Shown: piece after piece, positions 54,184 through 62,918 of the stretch
Layout: each line of letters opens with the position of its first letter
Position numbering within the stretch: the first letter of the stretch is position 1
Origin: Vibrio sp. HA2012
GTDB lineage: Bacteria; Pseudomonadota; Gammaproteobacteria; Enterobacterales; Vibrionaceae
Assembly (NCBI RefSeq): GCF_002812955.1
Contig: NZ_PFXK01000003.1
Span: 62,001 to 126,000, forward strand
Length of the DNA stretch: 64,000 nt
Direction of reading: 5' to 3'
Notes under the pieces: generated by a model
Database searches by the model: none
Seen by the model: the letters and a program-made list of their open reading frames with translations, nothing else
Told to the model about the DNA's origin: nothing
Translations under genes and position numbers: made by a program

Positions 54184-55953
54184 CTAATTATTTGCCAATT
54201 CTTGTTCTGTGACAGGAAGATGCCTACTCCTAATCCATTTTTGTATTCCATAGATAACCACTGTTATTCCAACTGCAATAAGAATTGCCTGAATAACAGA
54301 ACCATAAGGTGAAGTAATGCCTAAAGGTGATAAAATCAGATAGAGCAACAGGAACAAACAACCTAACCCCCAGGCGCATAAAGAACCATATTTCCATGGC
54401 GTCATCTCAACATCATTTGTAACAGCCTGTTGATATTCTTCTTCCATTGGTTTGAAATAACGAATAGTTAGCATAATCCCCAGCATCAATATCAAATTTA
54501 ATCCAACAAGATTCAGCCAATGTAACTTAATAAAACCAAAATCATCTTTAAAAATAAAATGCGATATATAGAAAAATACCATGCCAAAAACCAATCCAAC
54601 ATATCCGCTAAGAGCCGGAGCTCGTTTTGATATAATACCAAGGAGTACTACAGCAAAAATGGGCACATTGATTACAGCCATAATGGTTCTCATTAGAGTA
54701 TATAATGAGTTGGCATTCGCGATATATGGTGCTGCAATAATACAGATGACCGTGGTAGCAATGCCAAATATTTTTCCAACTCTTACTGTCTGAATATCAC
54801 TCGCTTCAGGATTAACTATTTGTTTATATATATCTAAACTAATCAATGTTGACAGACTATTAATGCCACTGTTAAATGAGCTGAGGATGGCTCCAAACAT
54901 AGCTGCACCAAATAGTCCTGTCAGCCATGATGGTAATACCGCTTGTACCAAGGTTGGATAAGAAATATCAGCATTAATGATATTCGTCGATACCCCATCC
55001 TGAAGTTTAAAAGGTATGTGTAACATACCCCGCTGGTGTAGGTGCCAGGCGACAATGCCCGGAAGCACCAACATCAAAACACCGACAATTTTTAGTAACC
55101 CTGCCGCTAGAGCTCCCTTCTGACTTTCAGCCAAATTCTTAGCTGCAAGTGCACGTTGTACAATAGCCTGATTTGTACACCAATAAAACAAGTTTATTAT
55201 AATCACACCAGATATCATCCCATGCCATGGAATATTAGCATTCTCTGTAATCCCTGGGGCATTTAGGCGTTCAGGTGCATCTGTAATCAGTATATTAACC
55301 CCTTGTGAGAAACTACCTTCACCTAAGCTAAAAAGAGCTAAAACGGGGACTAACAAACCACATATCAAAAGAGAAACGCCATTTATGGTATCAGAAACAG
55401 CAACCGCTTTTAGACCACCAAAAACTGCATATATACCACCGATCACACCAATACTAATAACCATAACCCAGATTGTTTGATTGAAGGTAAGTCCAAAAAT
55501 ATCACTAACATTAAATAACTTACCTAAAGTAATCGCTCCGGCGTACAGTACAAAAGGGAGAAAACCAATTACAATGGCATAAATAAAAATAAATGAAGAA
55601 ACCAACCGCATTCTTCTACCAAAACGATTCTCTAAAAACTGAGGAACTGTACTAATACCCGATCTCAAATATCTGGGTAAGAAAACAAAAGCAAGAACAA
55701 TAAGAGTTAACGCCGATGTAGCTTCCCATGCCATAACATTGGCACCGTTCATAAAGGCATTGGCATTAAGACCCGTAAGCTGTTCAGCTGAAATATTAGT
55801 TAAAAATAAGGATCCGGCAATAATGTACCATGGTAGGCTTCTTCCAGCTAAGAAGTATCCTTCAACTTGATTAAGATTTTCCTTGCGAGTCTTTAAGTAA
55901 GAGATTAAAGCAACTAAACATGTAAAAAACAAGAATGAGACTAAAGTAAACAT
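54184..55953 (-). CDS. yidK: Sodium/solute symporter (SSS family, YidK-like)
   Basis: Inner-membrane symporter of 589 residues with about 14 TM helices. SSS markers: GRSLPWYIIAGSLFLTNISAEQLTGLNANAF, GGIYAVFGGLKAVAVSDTINGV and FGAILSSFNSGINSLSTLISLDIYKQ, the latter forming the Na2 site. AGGGAGG precedes the ATG. It is the promoter-proximal gene of the symporter-sulfatase-DUF202-DUF202-maturase operon and likely takes up a sulfated sugar or related ester. Confidence 0.92.
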   Translation of the reverse strand: MFTLVSFLFFTCLVALISYLKTRKENLNQVEGYFLAGRSLPWYIIAGSLFLTNISAEQLTGLNANAFMNGANVMAWEATSALTLIVLAFVFLPRYLRSGISTVPQFLENRFGRRMRLVSSFIFIYAIVIGFLPFVLYAGAITLGKLFNVSDIFGLTFNQTIWVMVISIGVIGGIYAVFGGLKAVAVSDTINGVSLLICGLLVPVLALFSLGEGSFSQGVNILITDAPERLNAPGITENANIPWHGMISGVIIINLFYWCTNQAIVQRALAAKNLAESQKGALAAGLLKIVGVLMLVLPGIVAWHLHQRGMLHIPFKLQDGVSTNIINADISYPTLVQAVLPSWLTGLFGAAMFGAILSSFNSGINSLSTLISLDIYKQIVNPEASDIQTVRVGKIFGIATTVICIIAAPYIANANSLYTLMRTIMAVINVPIFAVVLLGIISKRAPALSGYVGLVFGMVFFYISHFIFKDDFGFIKLHWLNLVGLNLILMLGIMLTIRYFKPMEEEYQQAVTNDVEMTPWKYGSLCAWGLGCLFLLLYLILSPLGITSPYGSVIQAILIAVGITVVIYGIQKWIRSRHLPVTEQELANN

Positions 55954-56109
55954 GTTGTGCCTCCCTTTATTTGATTATGATTAATATTTAACATTGTTCT
56001 ATCCTTCTCACAGTAATAATATCTACTTATTGCTATATTTATGTCTTACAAATTACTTTGTGTTTCAGATTTTGAACTTAAAAACAGATATCACAATGGA
56101 AGAAATGTC

Positions 56110-56958
56110 ATGAATGATGTAAAAAACGATTCACTTCACAACGATGTGATTTCGATCAACCAAAACATTAATATCTCGGGACTGACTCTATTATCACTCT
56201 GGGACACTATTGGAGATCCCAGTACTTACCGGGTTATCTGGCCTAAAGACCGTCTGTTACCTTTGCGAGATAATACCATTGTCGCCGTTTATTCAAGACG
56301 GGGCCACGGCCAGATTCACTTAAAAAACAATAAAATAATAAGTCTTGATGGACATTGTGTAGTATTTCTGGTTCCAGCAGACATTACTCATTACTTCTGT
56401 TGTGATTTGATATGGGAGTTAAACTGGATGGAATTCATTTCTACCGGGGCTAGTGTTTTTCCGCTTGAACAAGTAATTACATTAGAAGAGGAAAGCATGA
56501 AAAATGAAATAAAAACAGCCATAGACTCTCTTAAAAAAAATGACTTAAAATTCGATAGATTAGGTGTAGCCATGATTAACAAATTAATTTATGAATGGTT
56601 AGTCTTTGCCGACTTATCAGCTGAATCAAATACTGAATTAGAAAAAGTAAAAAAGGTTGTAGCTGAAATTCATTTAAAAATAGATAAAAAATGGACAATA
56701 AAGGAGCTCGCATCTATTGTAAATTGTAGCGAATCACATCTACGTAAATTGTTTATTCAATATATAAAAAAATCCCCAAAAGAATATTTGCTTGATGCTA
56801 AATTAGATTATGCTTATGCATCTCTATCCCATCAACATTGTACTATAAATCAAATATCAAGAGAGTTGGGATTTTATGATAATTTTCATTTTAGTAAAGC
56901 ATTTAAAAATAAATTTGGCTTTTCACCATCTAAAAAAGAGCTATATAAAATACTATAG
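56110..56958 (+). CDS. yidL: AraC-family regulator (YidL-like)
   Basis: About 282 residues. An N-terminal cupin-like domain (VVYSRRGHGQIHLKNNKIISL-type strands) precedes two HTH units, WTIKELASIVNCSESHLRKLFIQYIKKSPKEYL and INQISRELGFYDNFHFSKAFKNKFGFSPS. The ATG at 56110 has GGAAGAA upstream; an ATG at 56041 lacks a site. Divergent from the symporter/sulfatase operon, as YidL is in E. coli, so it is the probable activator of that operon. Confidence 0.88.
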   Translation: MNDVKNDSLHNDVISINQNINISGLTLLSLWDTIGDPSTYRVIWPKDRLLPLRDNTIVAVYSRRGHGQIHLKNNKIISLDGHCVVFLVPADITHYFCCDLIWELNWMEFISTGASVFPLEQVITLEEESMKNEIKTAIDSLKKNDLKFDRLGVAMINKLIYEWLVFADLSAESNTELEKVKKVVAEIHLKIDKKWTIKELASIVNCSESHLRKLFIQYIKKSPKEYLLDAKLDYAYASLSHQHCTINQISRELGFYDNFHFSKAFKNKFGFSPSKKELYKIL

Positions 56959-56973
56959 TAATAGATATTATAC

Positions 56974-57552
56974 TCACTCTTTCAAGTCGGGAAAATGAAA
57001 AATGTCAACCAGCTTAAATACTCTGTCACTGTACTGATACTGAAAAATACAACAATTCGGGATCCCATTTTTTAGTACTTTATTCGGGTCATGCCAATGA
57101 GACAGGAACTGCTTGCAGGCTCCGGCATGTGATACAGCAAGTACAGAATCATGCTCATCCTGCTCCATGATATGAGTACAGGTCTCCAGCATACGTTCAC
57201 GCAATTGCTGCCGGGATTCGCCACCGAATTGCACATAGTGACTATCCCGCGAGGAATACTCAGGATGAAGGTCTTCACTTTCCGATTCATACACCCCAAA
57301 GTTCATTTCCCTCAGACCCTTTAACCGCTTATAAGACATTCGGTTTCGAGTAACAAGTTCAGCGGTATCACAGGCGCGTTCAGAAGAAGAACTGTATAAG
57401 TGATCCAGCTTTATCGTATCAAAAAATTTTGCGGCTTCCTGTGCCTGCCGGATACCATTTTGAGTTAATGGTGAATCACACCATCCTTGGATTTTACGTC
57501 TGGTATTAAACAGGGTCTCTCCATGACGCATTAAATAAAAAGTTTTTGTCAT
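56974..57552 (-). CDS. Histidine phosphatase family protein
   Basis: 192 residues. LMRHGETLFNTRRKIQGWCDSPLT holds the catalytic RHGE, the acid/base Glu lies in GLREMNFGVYESES and the second His in VLAVSHAGACKQF. Phosphoglycerate-mutase-like, probably a phosphatase of a small metabolite. Single gene, convergent with the YidL-like gene and divergent from the YddG-like gene. Confidence 0.9.
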   Translation of the reverse strand: MTKTFYLMRHGETLFNTRRKIQGWCDSPLTQNGIRQAQEAAKFFDTIKLDHLYSSSSERACDTAELVTRNRMSYKRLKGLREMNFGVYESESEDLHPEYSSRDSHYVQFGGESRQQLRERMLETCTHIMEQDEHDSVLAVSHAGACKQFLSHWHDPNKVLKNGIPNCCIFQYQYSDRVFKLVDIFHFPDLKE

Positions 57553-57725
57553 AACAATTCCATCAGAGACATTCCATTACGAGATTATAACTCTGAGCGA
57601 GCATATAATCCAAATTGCGACTCCAGTTCTGCTACTTTCCAAAGCAGTTGATGGATATTAATCAGCAGATATGCTACAAGTCAAAAAGCATGTGAGCAGT
57701 TGATATTAAAAGGCTAATAATCTTT

Positions 57726-58634
57726 ATGATAAAACAGACCCGATACACTCTCTACGGTGGTCTCGCGATCCTATTATGGAGCGGACTGGTTGGCTGTGCC
57801 CGTTTAGGTATGGAACAGTTTGGCCCACTAGGTGGTGCTGCATGCTTATATAGTCTAAGTTCGCTGCTACTGATTAAATTTGTCGGATTACCTAAACTCA
57901 GAACTTTTGGCTGGAGCTATTTTATCCTCGGCAGCCTGATGTTTGCCAGTTATGAAGTACTGTTCTCCCTTTCTTTCGGTATGGCCAATTCTCGAATGCA
58001 GGCAATTGAAGTTTCAATTGTTAATTATTTATGGCCAGCTCTAACGGTTTTATTTGCCATAATCCTCACCAAGCCAAAAACTAAGATTTTTATTTATCCC
58101 AGCCTGTTTCTTGCTTTTTCCGGTGTAATATTAAGCATTAGTGGCGGAAAAAATCTTTCTGTCAACGGATGGATTGCGAATGTCAGCAGTAATCCATCCG
58201 TATACCTAATGGCTCTGACCGGTGCTTTTATCTGGGCTGGCTACTGTAATCTGACCAAACAGCAAAAAAATAACGGTAATCTGATCACCGTTTTTTTTAT
58301 TGTTACAGCCATCACGTTATGGGTTAAGTTTCTTTTAACACCCGACAGCATTATGACGTTTTCCTGGTCAGGTCTTAGCTATCTGGCCATCTCCAGTATT
58401 ATGATGGCCGGCGGCTATGGGTTATGGAATATTGCTATCGTTGGCGGGAATATGATGTTTCTGGCAACCTTATCTTACTTCGTCCCCATATTCTCAGCCA
58501 TACTCTCATCGTTAACGTTATCCGTTTTACTCCCAGAATCTTTTTGGCTGGGTGTCGCTATGGTGACTCTGGGTTCTCTTATGTGTTGGTGGTCAACCAG
58601 AGAGGAACCACTCACACCGGAACCGGACTACTAA
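57726..58634 (+). CDS. yddG: DMT-family exporter YddG-like
   Basis: Inner-membrane drug/metabolite transporter, 302 residues with about ten TM helices in two EamA repeats. The N-terminus TLYGGLAILLWSGLVGCARLGMEQFGPLGGAA and VSIVNYLWPALTVLFAI are typical of YddG, an exporter of aromatic amino acids and related compounds. Overlaps the convergent diguanylate-cyclase gene by 4 bases at its 3' end. Confidence 0.88.
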   Translation: MIKQTRYTLYGGLAILLWSGLVGCARLGMEQFGPLGGAACLYSLSSLLLIKFVGLPKLRTFGWSYFILGSLMFASYEVLFSLSFGMANSRMQAIEVSIVNYLWPALTVLFAIILTKPKTKIFIYPSLFLAFSGVILSISGGKNLSVNGWIANVSSNPSVYLMALTGAFIWAGYCNLTKQQKNNGNLITVFFIVTAITLWVKFLLTPDSIMTFSWSGLSYLAISSIMMAGGYGLWNIAIVGGNMMFLATLSYFVPIFSAILSSLTLSVLLPESFWLGVAMVTLGSLMCWWSTREEPLTPEPDY

Positions 58635-60679
58635 TTTCCCAAAAATACAAGTGAATCTGAATCGGTAAATTCTTCGCTTGTTTCCATCTCAGAAGGAGGT
58701 AATTCACGAGATCTATGCTTAGCTTTATACATTTCAGCGTCTGTATGCAGCAGCACTTCTTCCAGTGTCATGTGCTTATTTCTTCGCTGTGATATACCTA
58801 TTGCCGTCGTGACAGAAAATTTTAATTTTCTTTGTGAATCAACAAAAACGAAATACTCAAGATTCGCAATAGAATTTAATACGTTATCGTCTCGATCATC
58901 ACTGGTTAATATAAATTCATCTCCTCCCATACGATAAGCAGAACCCTTCCAATAAAGATTAATCCTATCCGTTAACACTTTTAACACATTATCACCAACA
59001 GCATGTCCTAATGTGTCATTAATCGATTTGAATTTATTCACATCCAGATATACAACTGTATGCCAAGCCGGTATTCCTCGTGCATATTTTCGGTACAATG
59101 CACGACGGTTCTTAAGTCTTGTCAAATTGTCGGTCGTTGACTGGACATGAAGATAATAAGCAACAACACCAACTAAAGTAAGAAGTAAGAAAAGAAACCA
59201 CAATCGATAACGATTAAATTTTTTCTCTGCTAACAAAGTAGCACGCCAATCAGGAATAATATTATATTTATTTACGATCTTAGGTAGATTAAGCATTTGA
59301 ATTGCTTCAGAAAACAAAGGCGCAAGCCTCTTTCCCGTTTCATTCATAGCAAATGCAACTGCTACCTGAGGAGAATAAAAGTTGCCAATGAGTGTTTCCT
59401 CTTCAATAGGCAATAGCTTCTCTGAATTTAATAATAAATGATTATAATTGACTCGACTTAATACCATATAATCAATTTTATTTTCTAGTAATGCTTCGAC
59501 TTTATCATCTTGGTTTGTATATCTATACAAAACCTTATTCGGCAACATTCGAGTTAATAAATTATCATAAAAATCATTCTTTATAACTCCAATTTTTTCC
59601 GTGATGAGCTCAGAAATATTACCATATACATTATTTTTATAATTTTCCCTTTTTATTAAAACTACCTCAGGAAAGTAAAATGGTTCACTAAAATACATAT
59701 AAGGTTTTCGTGTCTGAGAAATAATCATAGGAGAAAGAATATCAATTCGATTTTCCAACAAATCGGAATACATACTTTCCCAAGTCTCATCTTTTTTACT
59801 AATAATTTCACACTTAATAGATAATATATCACATGCCTGAGAGACAACATCTACACTAATACCTTCGACGCTACCATCCTCTTTATACATTGTATACTCA
59901 TCCAAGTTTTCTGATTTAACCTTATATGTCCGGTTTAAGTCTAATCCACTTTTTTTCACGGTCTGACGTAAAGACTGTTCGCGAATAGTAAATTGATATT
60001 CCTTAATTGCAGCACTCAATATCTTTTGCACAGCTTCACTGTGTGCATATTTCTGAATCTGTTCCAGTAAATCGGTATGTCGTCCCGTTGGTGCTACAAT
60101 TGATACCGGTTTAATAGGAATCTGATCATTCAAGATTTCGGCCTCAAACCCCTTCATAACCATGGGTTTAAGCTGATTTATGGCATCAACTACACCATCA
60201 ACTCGATTACTCCTTAGAAGCGCTACTGCAGCATCATGTCCGAGGTAAGACACTTGTAAAAGCTCAGGATAATACTCATGAATTAAACTTCCATAAATCG
60301 TCCCTTCAGGAATTCCCACAATTTTAATCTCATTTAACCGGGTTCTTTTTTTACTAAAAAGATAGGTATATTCGATATTAGTTGGACGTGATATTTCAAA
60401 GAGTTTCGCTCTTTCTTCCGTAAAAGTAACATTTGCAGCAAAATCAGCGTTTCCTGTTTCAATTGCCTTCAAGATCGCATCAAAGCTTGGGTAAGTAACA
60501 TACTTAACAATGAAATTGAAATGTTTCGATGCAGCATTGAATAATGCCCGTGTGGTTATGTCATCCGCTTCAACAGCTATGTTATAAACTTTGAGAGATG
60601 AATAGCTATTAGCATAGGCAAAATTACTGCATACTGCTAACCATAAATAACTCATTGTCAATAATATAACTCTGCACAT
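58631..60679 (-). CDS. Diguanylate cyclase with two periplasmic binding-protein domains
   Basis: 682 residues. After a signal/anchor segment there are two tandem SBP_bac_3-type domains: about 30-245 (FNFIVKYVTYPSFDAILKAIETGNADFAANVTFT) and about 255-490 (MYKEDGSVEGISVDVV..., ENRIDILSPMIIS). A TM helix at about 505-525 (LWFLFLLLTLVGVVAYYL) leads to a GGDEF domain with the active motif YRMGGDEFIL. Residues where the RxxD inhibitory site should be are not R/D, so product inhibition is probably absent. It makes cyclic di-GMP in response to a periplasmic small molecule such as an amino acid (inference). Confidence 0.9.
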   Translation of the reverse strand: MCRVILLTMSYLWLAVCSNFAYANSYSSLKVYNIAVEADDITTRALFNAASKHFNFIVKYVTYPSFDAILKAIETGNADFAANVTFTEERAKLFEISRPTNIEYTYLFSKKRTRLNEIKIVGIPEGTIYGSLIHEYYPELLQVSYLGHDAAVALLRSNRVDGVVDAINQLKPMVMKGFEAEILNDQIPIKPVSIVAPTGRHTDLLEQIQKYAHSEAVQKILSAAIKEYQFTIREQSLRQTVKKSGLDLNRTYKVKSENLDEYTMYKEDGSVEGISVDVVSQACDILSIKCEIISKKDETWESMYSDLLENRIDILSPMIISQTRKPYMYFSEPFYFPEVVLIKRENYKNNVYGNISELITEKIGVIKNDFYDNLLTRMLPNKVLYRYTNQDDKVEALLENKIDYMVLSRVNYNHLLLNSEKLLPIEEETLIGNFYSPQVAVAFAMNETGKRLAPLFSEAIQMLNLPKIVNKYNIIPDWRATLLAEKKFNRYRLWFLFLLLTLVGVVAYYLHVQSTTDNLTRLKNRRALYRKYARGIPAWHTVVYLDVNKFKSINDTLGHAVGDNVLKVLTDRINLYWKGSAYRMGGDEFILTSDDRDDNVLNSIANLEYFVFVDSQRKLKFSVTTAIGISQRRNKHMTLEEVLLHTDAEMYKAKHRSRELPPSEMETSEEFTDSDSLVFLGN

Positions 60680-61032
60680 AATGTAATAAATAGTTATGTT
60701 TAATATAATTGTAATAATACACTCAAAAACATGTCAGATATACAATCTTTTTCTTATACAATTTGACAACAAACAAAAAAACCACCATATGGATTTCTTT
60801 AGGTTTTTTATCTTGAATAGTCATTCATAACAGAAAAAACACTCTGATTTTTACTCTATTTTTCAAATTAATAATCCATAGAACGCATATTTCTTCAAGT
60901 TTCCAGACAGAAGTTCGCCATTCTGCATCTTGAGGTTATTTAGGTATATACTGAACATCGACTTGTATAAGGATACTGCTCATCTTTAAGTGTGTGTCTA
61001 GTATCAACCAAACGAATGAAGGGATAACTACC
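60680..61032. other. Divergent intergenic region with a terminator-like hairpin
   Basis: 353 bases between the diguanylate cyclase and panE genes, very AT-rich. AAAAAACC (60776-60783) and GGTTTTTT (60802-60809) form an 8-bp stem with an 18-base loop, giving a U-tract on either strand. That is odd in a region where both genes should be read outwards. TTGTATAAGGATACT around 60962-60977 may be part of the panE promoter. No ORF is convincing here. Confidence 0.4.
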
Positions 61033-61959
61033 ATGAAAATAGCAGTAATTGGTGCCGGTGCTATGGGATGTTTATATGGTGCTTATCTAAGTAAACACAA
61101 TAGCGTCTATATGATTGATACTCAGGAAACACAAGTGCTGGCAATCAAAGACCATGGGATATCAGTAAAAGAAGTTAATAGTGAAATTGCACTTTTCCAG
61201 AATACAAGGGCCTTCCTTTCTGGGACATGTATAGAAAAAGTGGATATGGTCATTGTTTTTGTGAAATCAACCTACACAGAACAGGCCTTAGAACAAAATC
61301 GACACCTTTTTCAAGAATCAACCTTAGTAGTAAGTCTGCAAAACGGAGCCGGAAATGACAGAAAAATTGAAAAGTATGTAAAAAAAGAGAACATCATTAT
61401 TGGTACAAGTAGACATAATGCAGTTAATCTTGGAATGGGTAAAATCAAGCACCCAGCCAAAGGAGAGACGACCATTGGCAGTAACTATAATGCAGAAAAA
61501 GAGGTTAACATCGTATCAGATATTCTAACCGAAGCCGGTTTTGATGTTGTTGTCACCGATGATATTCAAAGAATTATCTGGAGTAAGCTACTGGTAAATC
61601 TTTCGGTCAACACATTTACAGCCATAACACAAACTCCTATTGGCTATATGATTAAAAATCAGTATGCCTGGGATTTTGCTAAAAGACTCATTTATGAAGC
61701 AATTGAAGTAGCTGAAGCTGATGGTACTTATTTTGACAGACGTGAAGCCCTGAACATGGTTAAAGAGGTTTGCAAGACCGCAGGGGACGGATATTCATCC
61801 ATGTATCAGGACAGAAAAAATCAGATAAAAATGGAAATTGATGCCATCAATGGCGCTATTGTGGAACAGGCTAAACAATATGGCGTCCCCACACCGTATA
61901 ACACTTTAATCGTTGCTCTTATACACGCAATCGAAGGCGCTTACGACCTGTATGACTAA
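61033..61959 (+). CDS. panE: 2-dehydropantoate 2-reductase family protein
   Basis: NADPH-dependent ketopantoate reductase fold, 308 residues. The Rossmann motif is MKIAVIGAGAMGCLYGAYLSK, LVVSLQNGAGN is the conserved N-G segment, and the catalytic Lys is in IIWSKLLVNLSVN. MEIDAINGAIVEQAKQYGVPTPYN completes the C-terminal domain. AAGGGAT lies before ATG 61033; the longer frame from 60994 is unlikely. Paralogues acting on other keto acids exist, so the pantothenate role is likely but not certain. Confidence 0.87.
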   Translation: MKIAVIGAGAMGCLYGAYLSKHNSVYMIDTQETQVLAIKDHGISVKEVNSEIALFQNTRAFLSGTCIEKVDMVIVFVKSTYTEQALEQNRHLFQESTLVVSLQNGAGNDRKIEKYVKKENIIIGTSRHNAVNLGMGKIKHPAKGETTIGSNYNAEKEVNIVSDILTEAGFDVVVTDDIQRIIWSKLLVNLSVNTFTAITQTPIGYMIKNQYAWDFAKRLIYEAIEVAEADGTYFDRREALNMVKEVCKTAGDGYSSMYQDRKNQIKMEIDAINGAIVEQAKQYGVPTPYNTLIVALIHAIEGAYDLYD

Positions 61960-62173
61960 CCGGCTTATCGTGGTAATACTCTAAGAGTCACCACAGCGCA
62001 AAGGCCATGTGGTGGATGGATGGCGATGACCTGACAGATCAACCTCTCACTTTTGTATACGGAGTTGTATCTATTTAGTCTTCCCGACGGTATCCTTACC
62101 CGGACGCCTCAAAAGATAGAGAATTGGCGTTATGAATTGTATTTTAAGTATCTGGAAAAGGTTGGGATGACTC

Positions 62174-62659
62174 ATGTCTGATGTATCCACGAATGTAACG
62201 AACTCACCACTATTGCAAACTGTACTCGACACCCTGAACTCTGGTTGGGGCTATACAATCGGAGGGATCCTTCTGATTGCTGCAGGTGGTTATTATGGTA
62301 TTAAAAAAGCGAATACTCCCCGCTTTGTGATCAAGCAAATCCGCAGACGTAACCTTAAAGAGATGAAAAAACTCGGTGCCGAAAATACCGAAGTTATGGC
62401 CGATCTGGATCAGTTGCTGGATTCGGTTGAATCTTATGCTACCAAACAAAAGATGACAGGTTCAGCCATGTCAGCTCTGCTGGCTCCACTACAACAATCC
62501 GCCTCCGGCCAGTCAGGAAAAAATGCCTATCAGTCCATGGCTCATATCGCAAAAAGTATTGGTGATTCCGCACTTGCCGGAACCTTGCAACAAAAAGCCA
62601 AACAAGTAAAAACCAGTTCTCCACTGATGGCCGGCCTGTTAAAACGCGCCGGGATCTAA
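62174..62659 (+). CDS. Unrecognised single-TM protein
   Basis: 161 residues. One hydrophobic segment at about residues 26-45 (WGYTIGGILLIAAGGYYGIK), then a basic patch (KQIRRRNLKEMKKLG) that would face the cytoplasm, an acidic helical stretch, and a Ser/Gln/Ala-rich C-terminus with repeated small-residue helices. No known domain is recognised. A 214-base gap after panE precedes it, and a decarboxylase gene follows after 259 bases on the same strand. Composition is like its neighbours, so it is probably a native gene. Confidence 0.65.
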   Translation: MSDVSTNVTNSPLLQTVLDTLNSGWGYTIGGILLIAAGGYYGIKKANTPRFVIKQIRRRNLKEMKKLGAENTEVMADLDQLLDSVESYATKQKMTGSAMSALLAPLQQSASGQSGKNAYQSMAHIAKSIGDSALAGTLQQKAKQVKTSSPLMAGLLKRAGI

Positions 62660-62731
62660 CCTTATTTTTCTGCCGCCTCTGCGGTGGAAAAAACCTGCTA
62701 ATTATTTTCTCAAAATTTGAAAATTTTTATT

Positions 62732-62764
62732 GCGCAGATAGGGATCGGATATTACTATCTGCGC
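62732..62764 (+). promoter_or_regulatory. Leader hairpin upstream of the decarboxylase gene
   Basis: Perfect 10-bp stem GCGCAGATAG/CTATCTGCGC (62732-62741 with 62755-62764, 13-base loop), about 155 bases before the decarboxylase ATG and 8 bases before the ATG of the mini-ORF at 62773. No T-run follows, so it could be part of a structured 5' leader. Confidence 0.45.
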
Positions 62765-62772
62765 GCTTCTTG

Positions 62773-62868
62773 ATGATAGCCAATCCGAGTACATCACAGG
62801 CTGTTTGTGACAAGGCGATAGAGCAACTATCCAAGAGTGACTTTGACTGCGGTTTCCGCGCTTATTGA
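62773..62868 (+). CDS. Candidate 31-codon leader ORF of the ornithine/lysine decarboxylase gene
   Basis: ATG-to-TGA frame of 31 codons ending in SDFDCGFRAY, 50 bases before the decarboxylase start. In enterobacteria speF is controlled by the leader peptide SpeFL, which senses ornithine and ends in a Phe/Asp/Phe-rich segment with the stop a few residues later; this peptide shows a loosely similar end. Ribosome-binding sequence is weak. A 9-bp hairpin (62875-62883 with 62890-62898) follows directly. Regulatory function is inference. Confidence 0.35.
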   Translation: MIANPSTSQAVCDKAIEQLSKSDFDCGFRAY

Positions 62869-62874
62869 CGCTCA

Positions 62875-62898
62875 ACTTTTCATCATGGAATGAAAAGT
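62875..62898 (+). promoter_or_regulatory. Hairpin just before the decarboxylase ribosome-binding site
   Basis: Perfect 9-bp stem ACTTTTCAT/ATGAAAAGT with a CATGGA loop, ending 9 bases before the strong ribosome-binding site GGAGG. A nearby CCAAG (62831-62835) could also pair with CTTGG at the ribosome-binding site. Either structure could gate translation or termination. Confidence 0.45.
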
Positions 62899-62918
62899 GA
62901 CTATCCTTGGAGGTGGCT

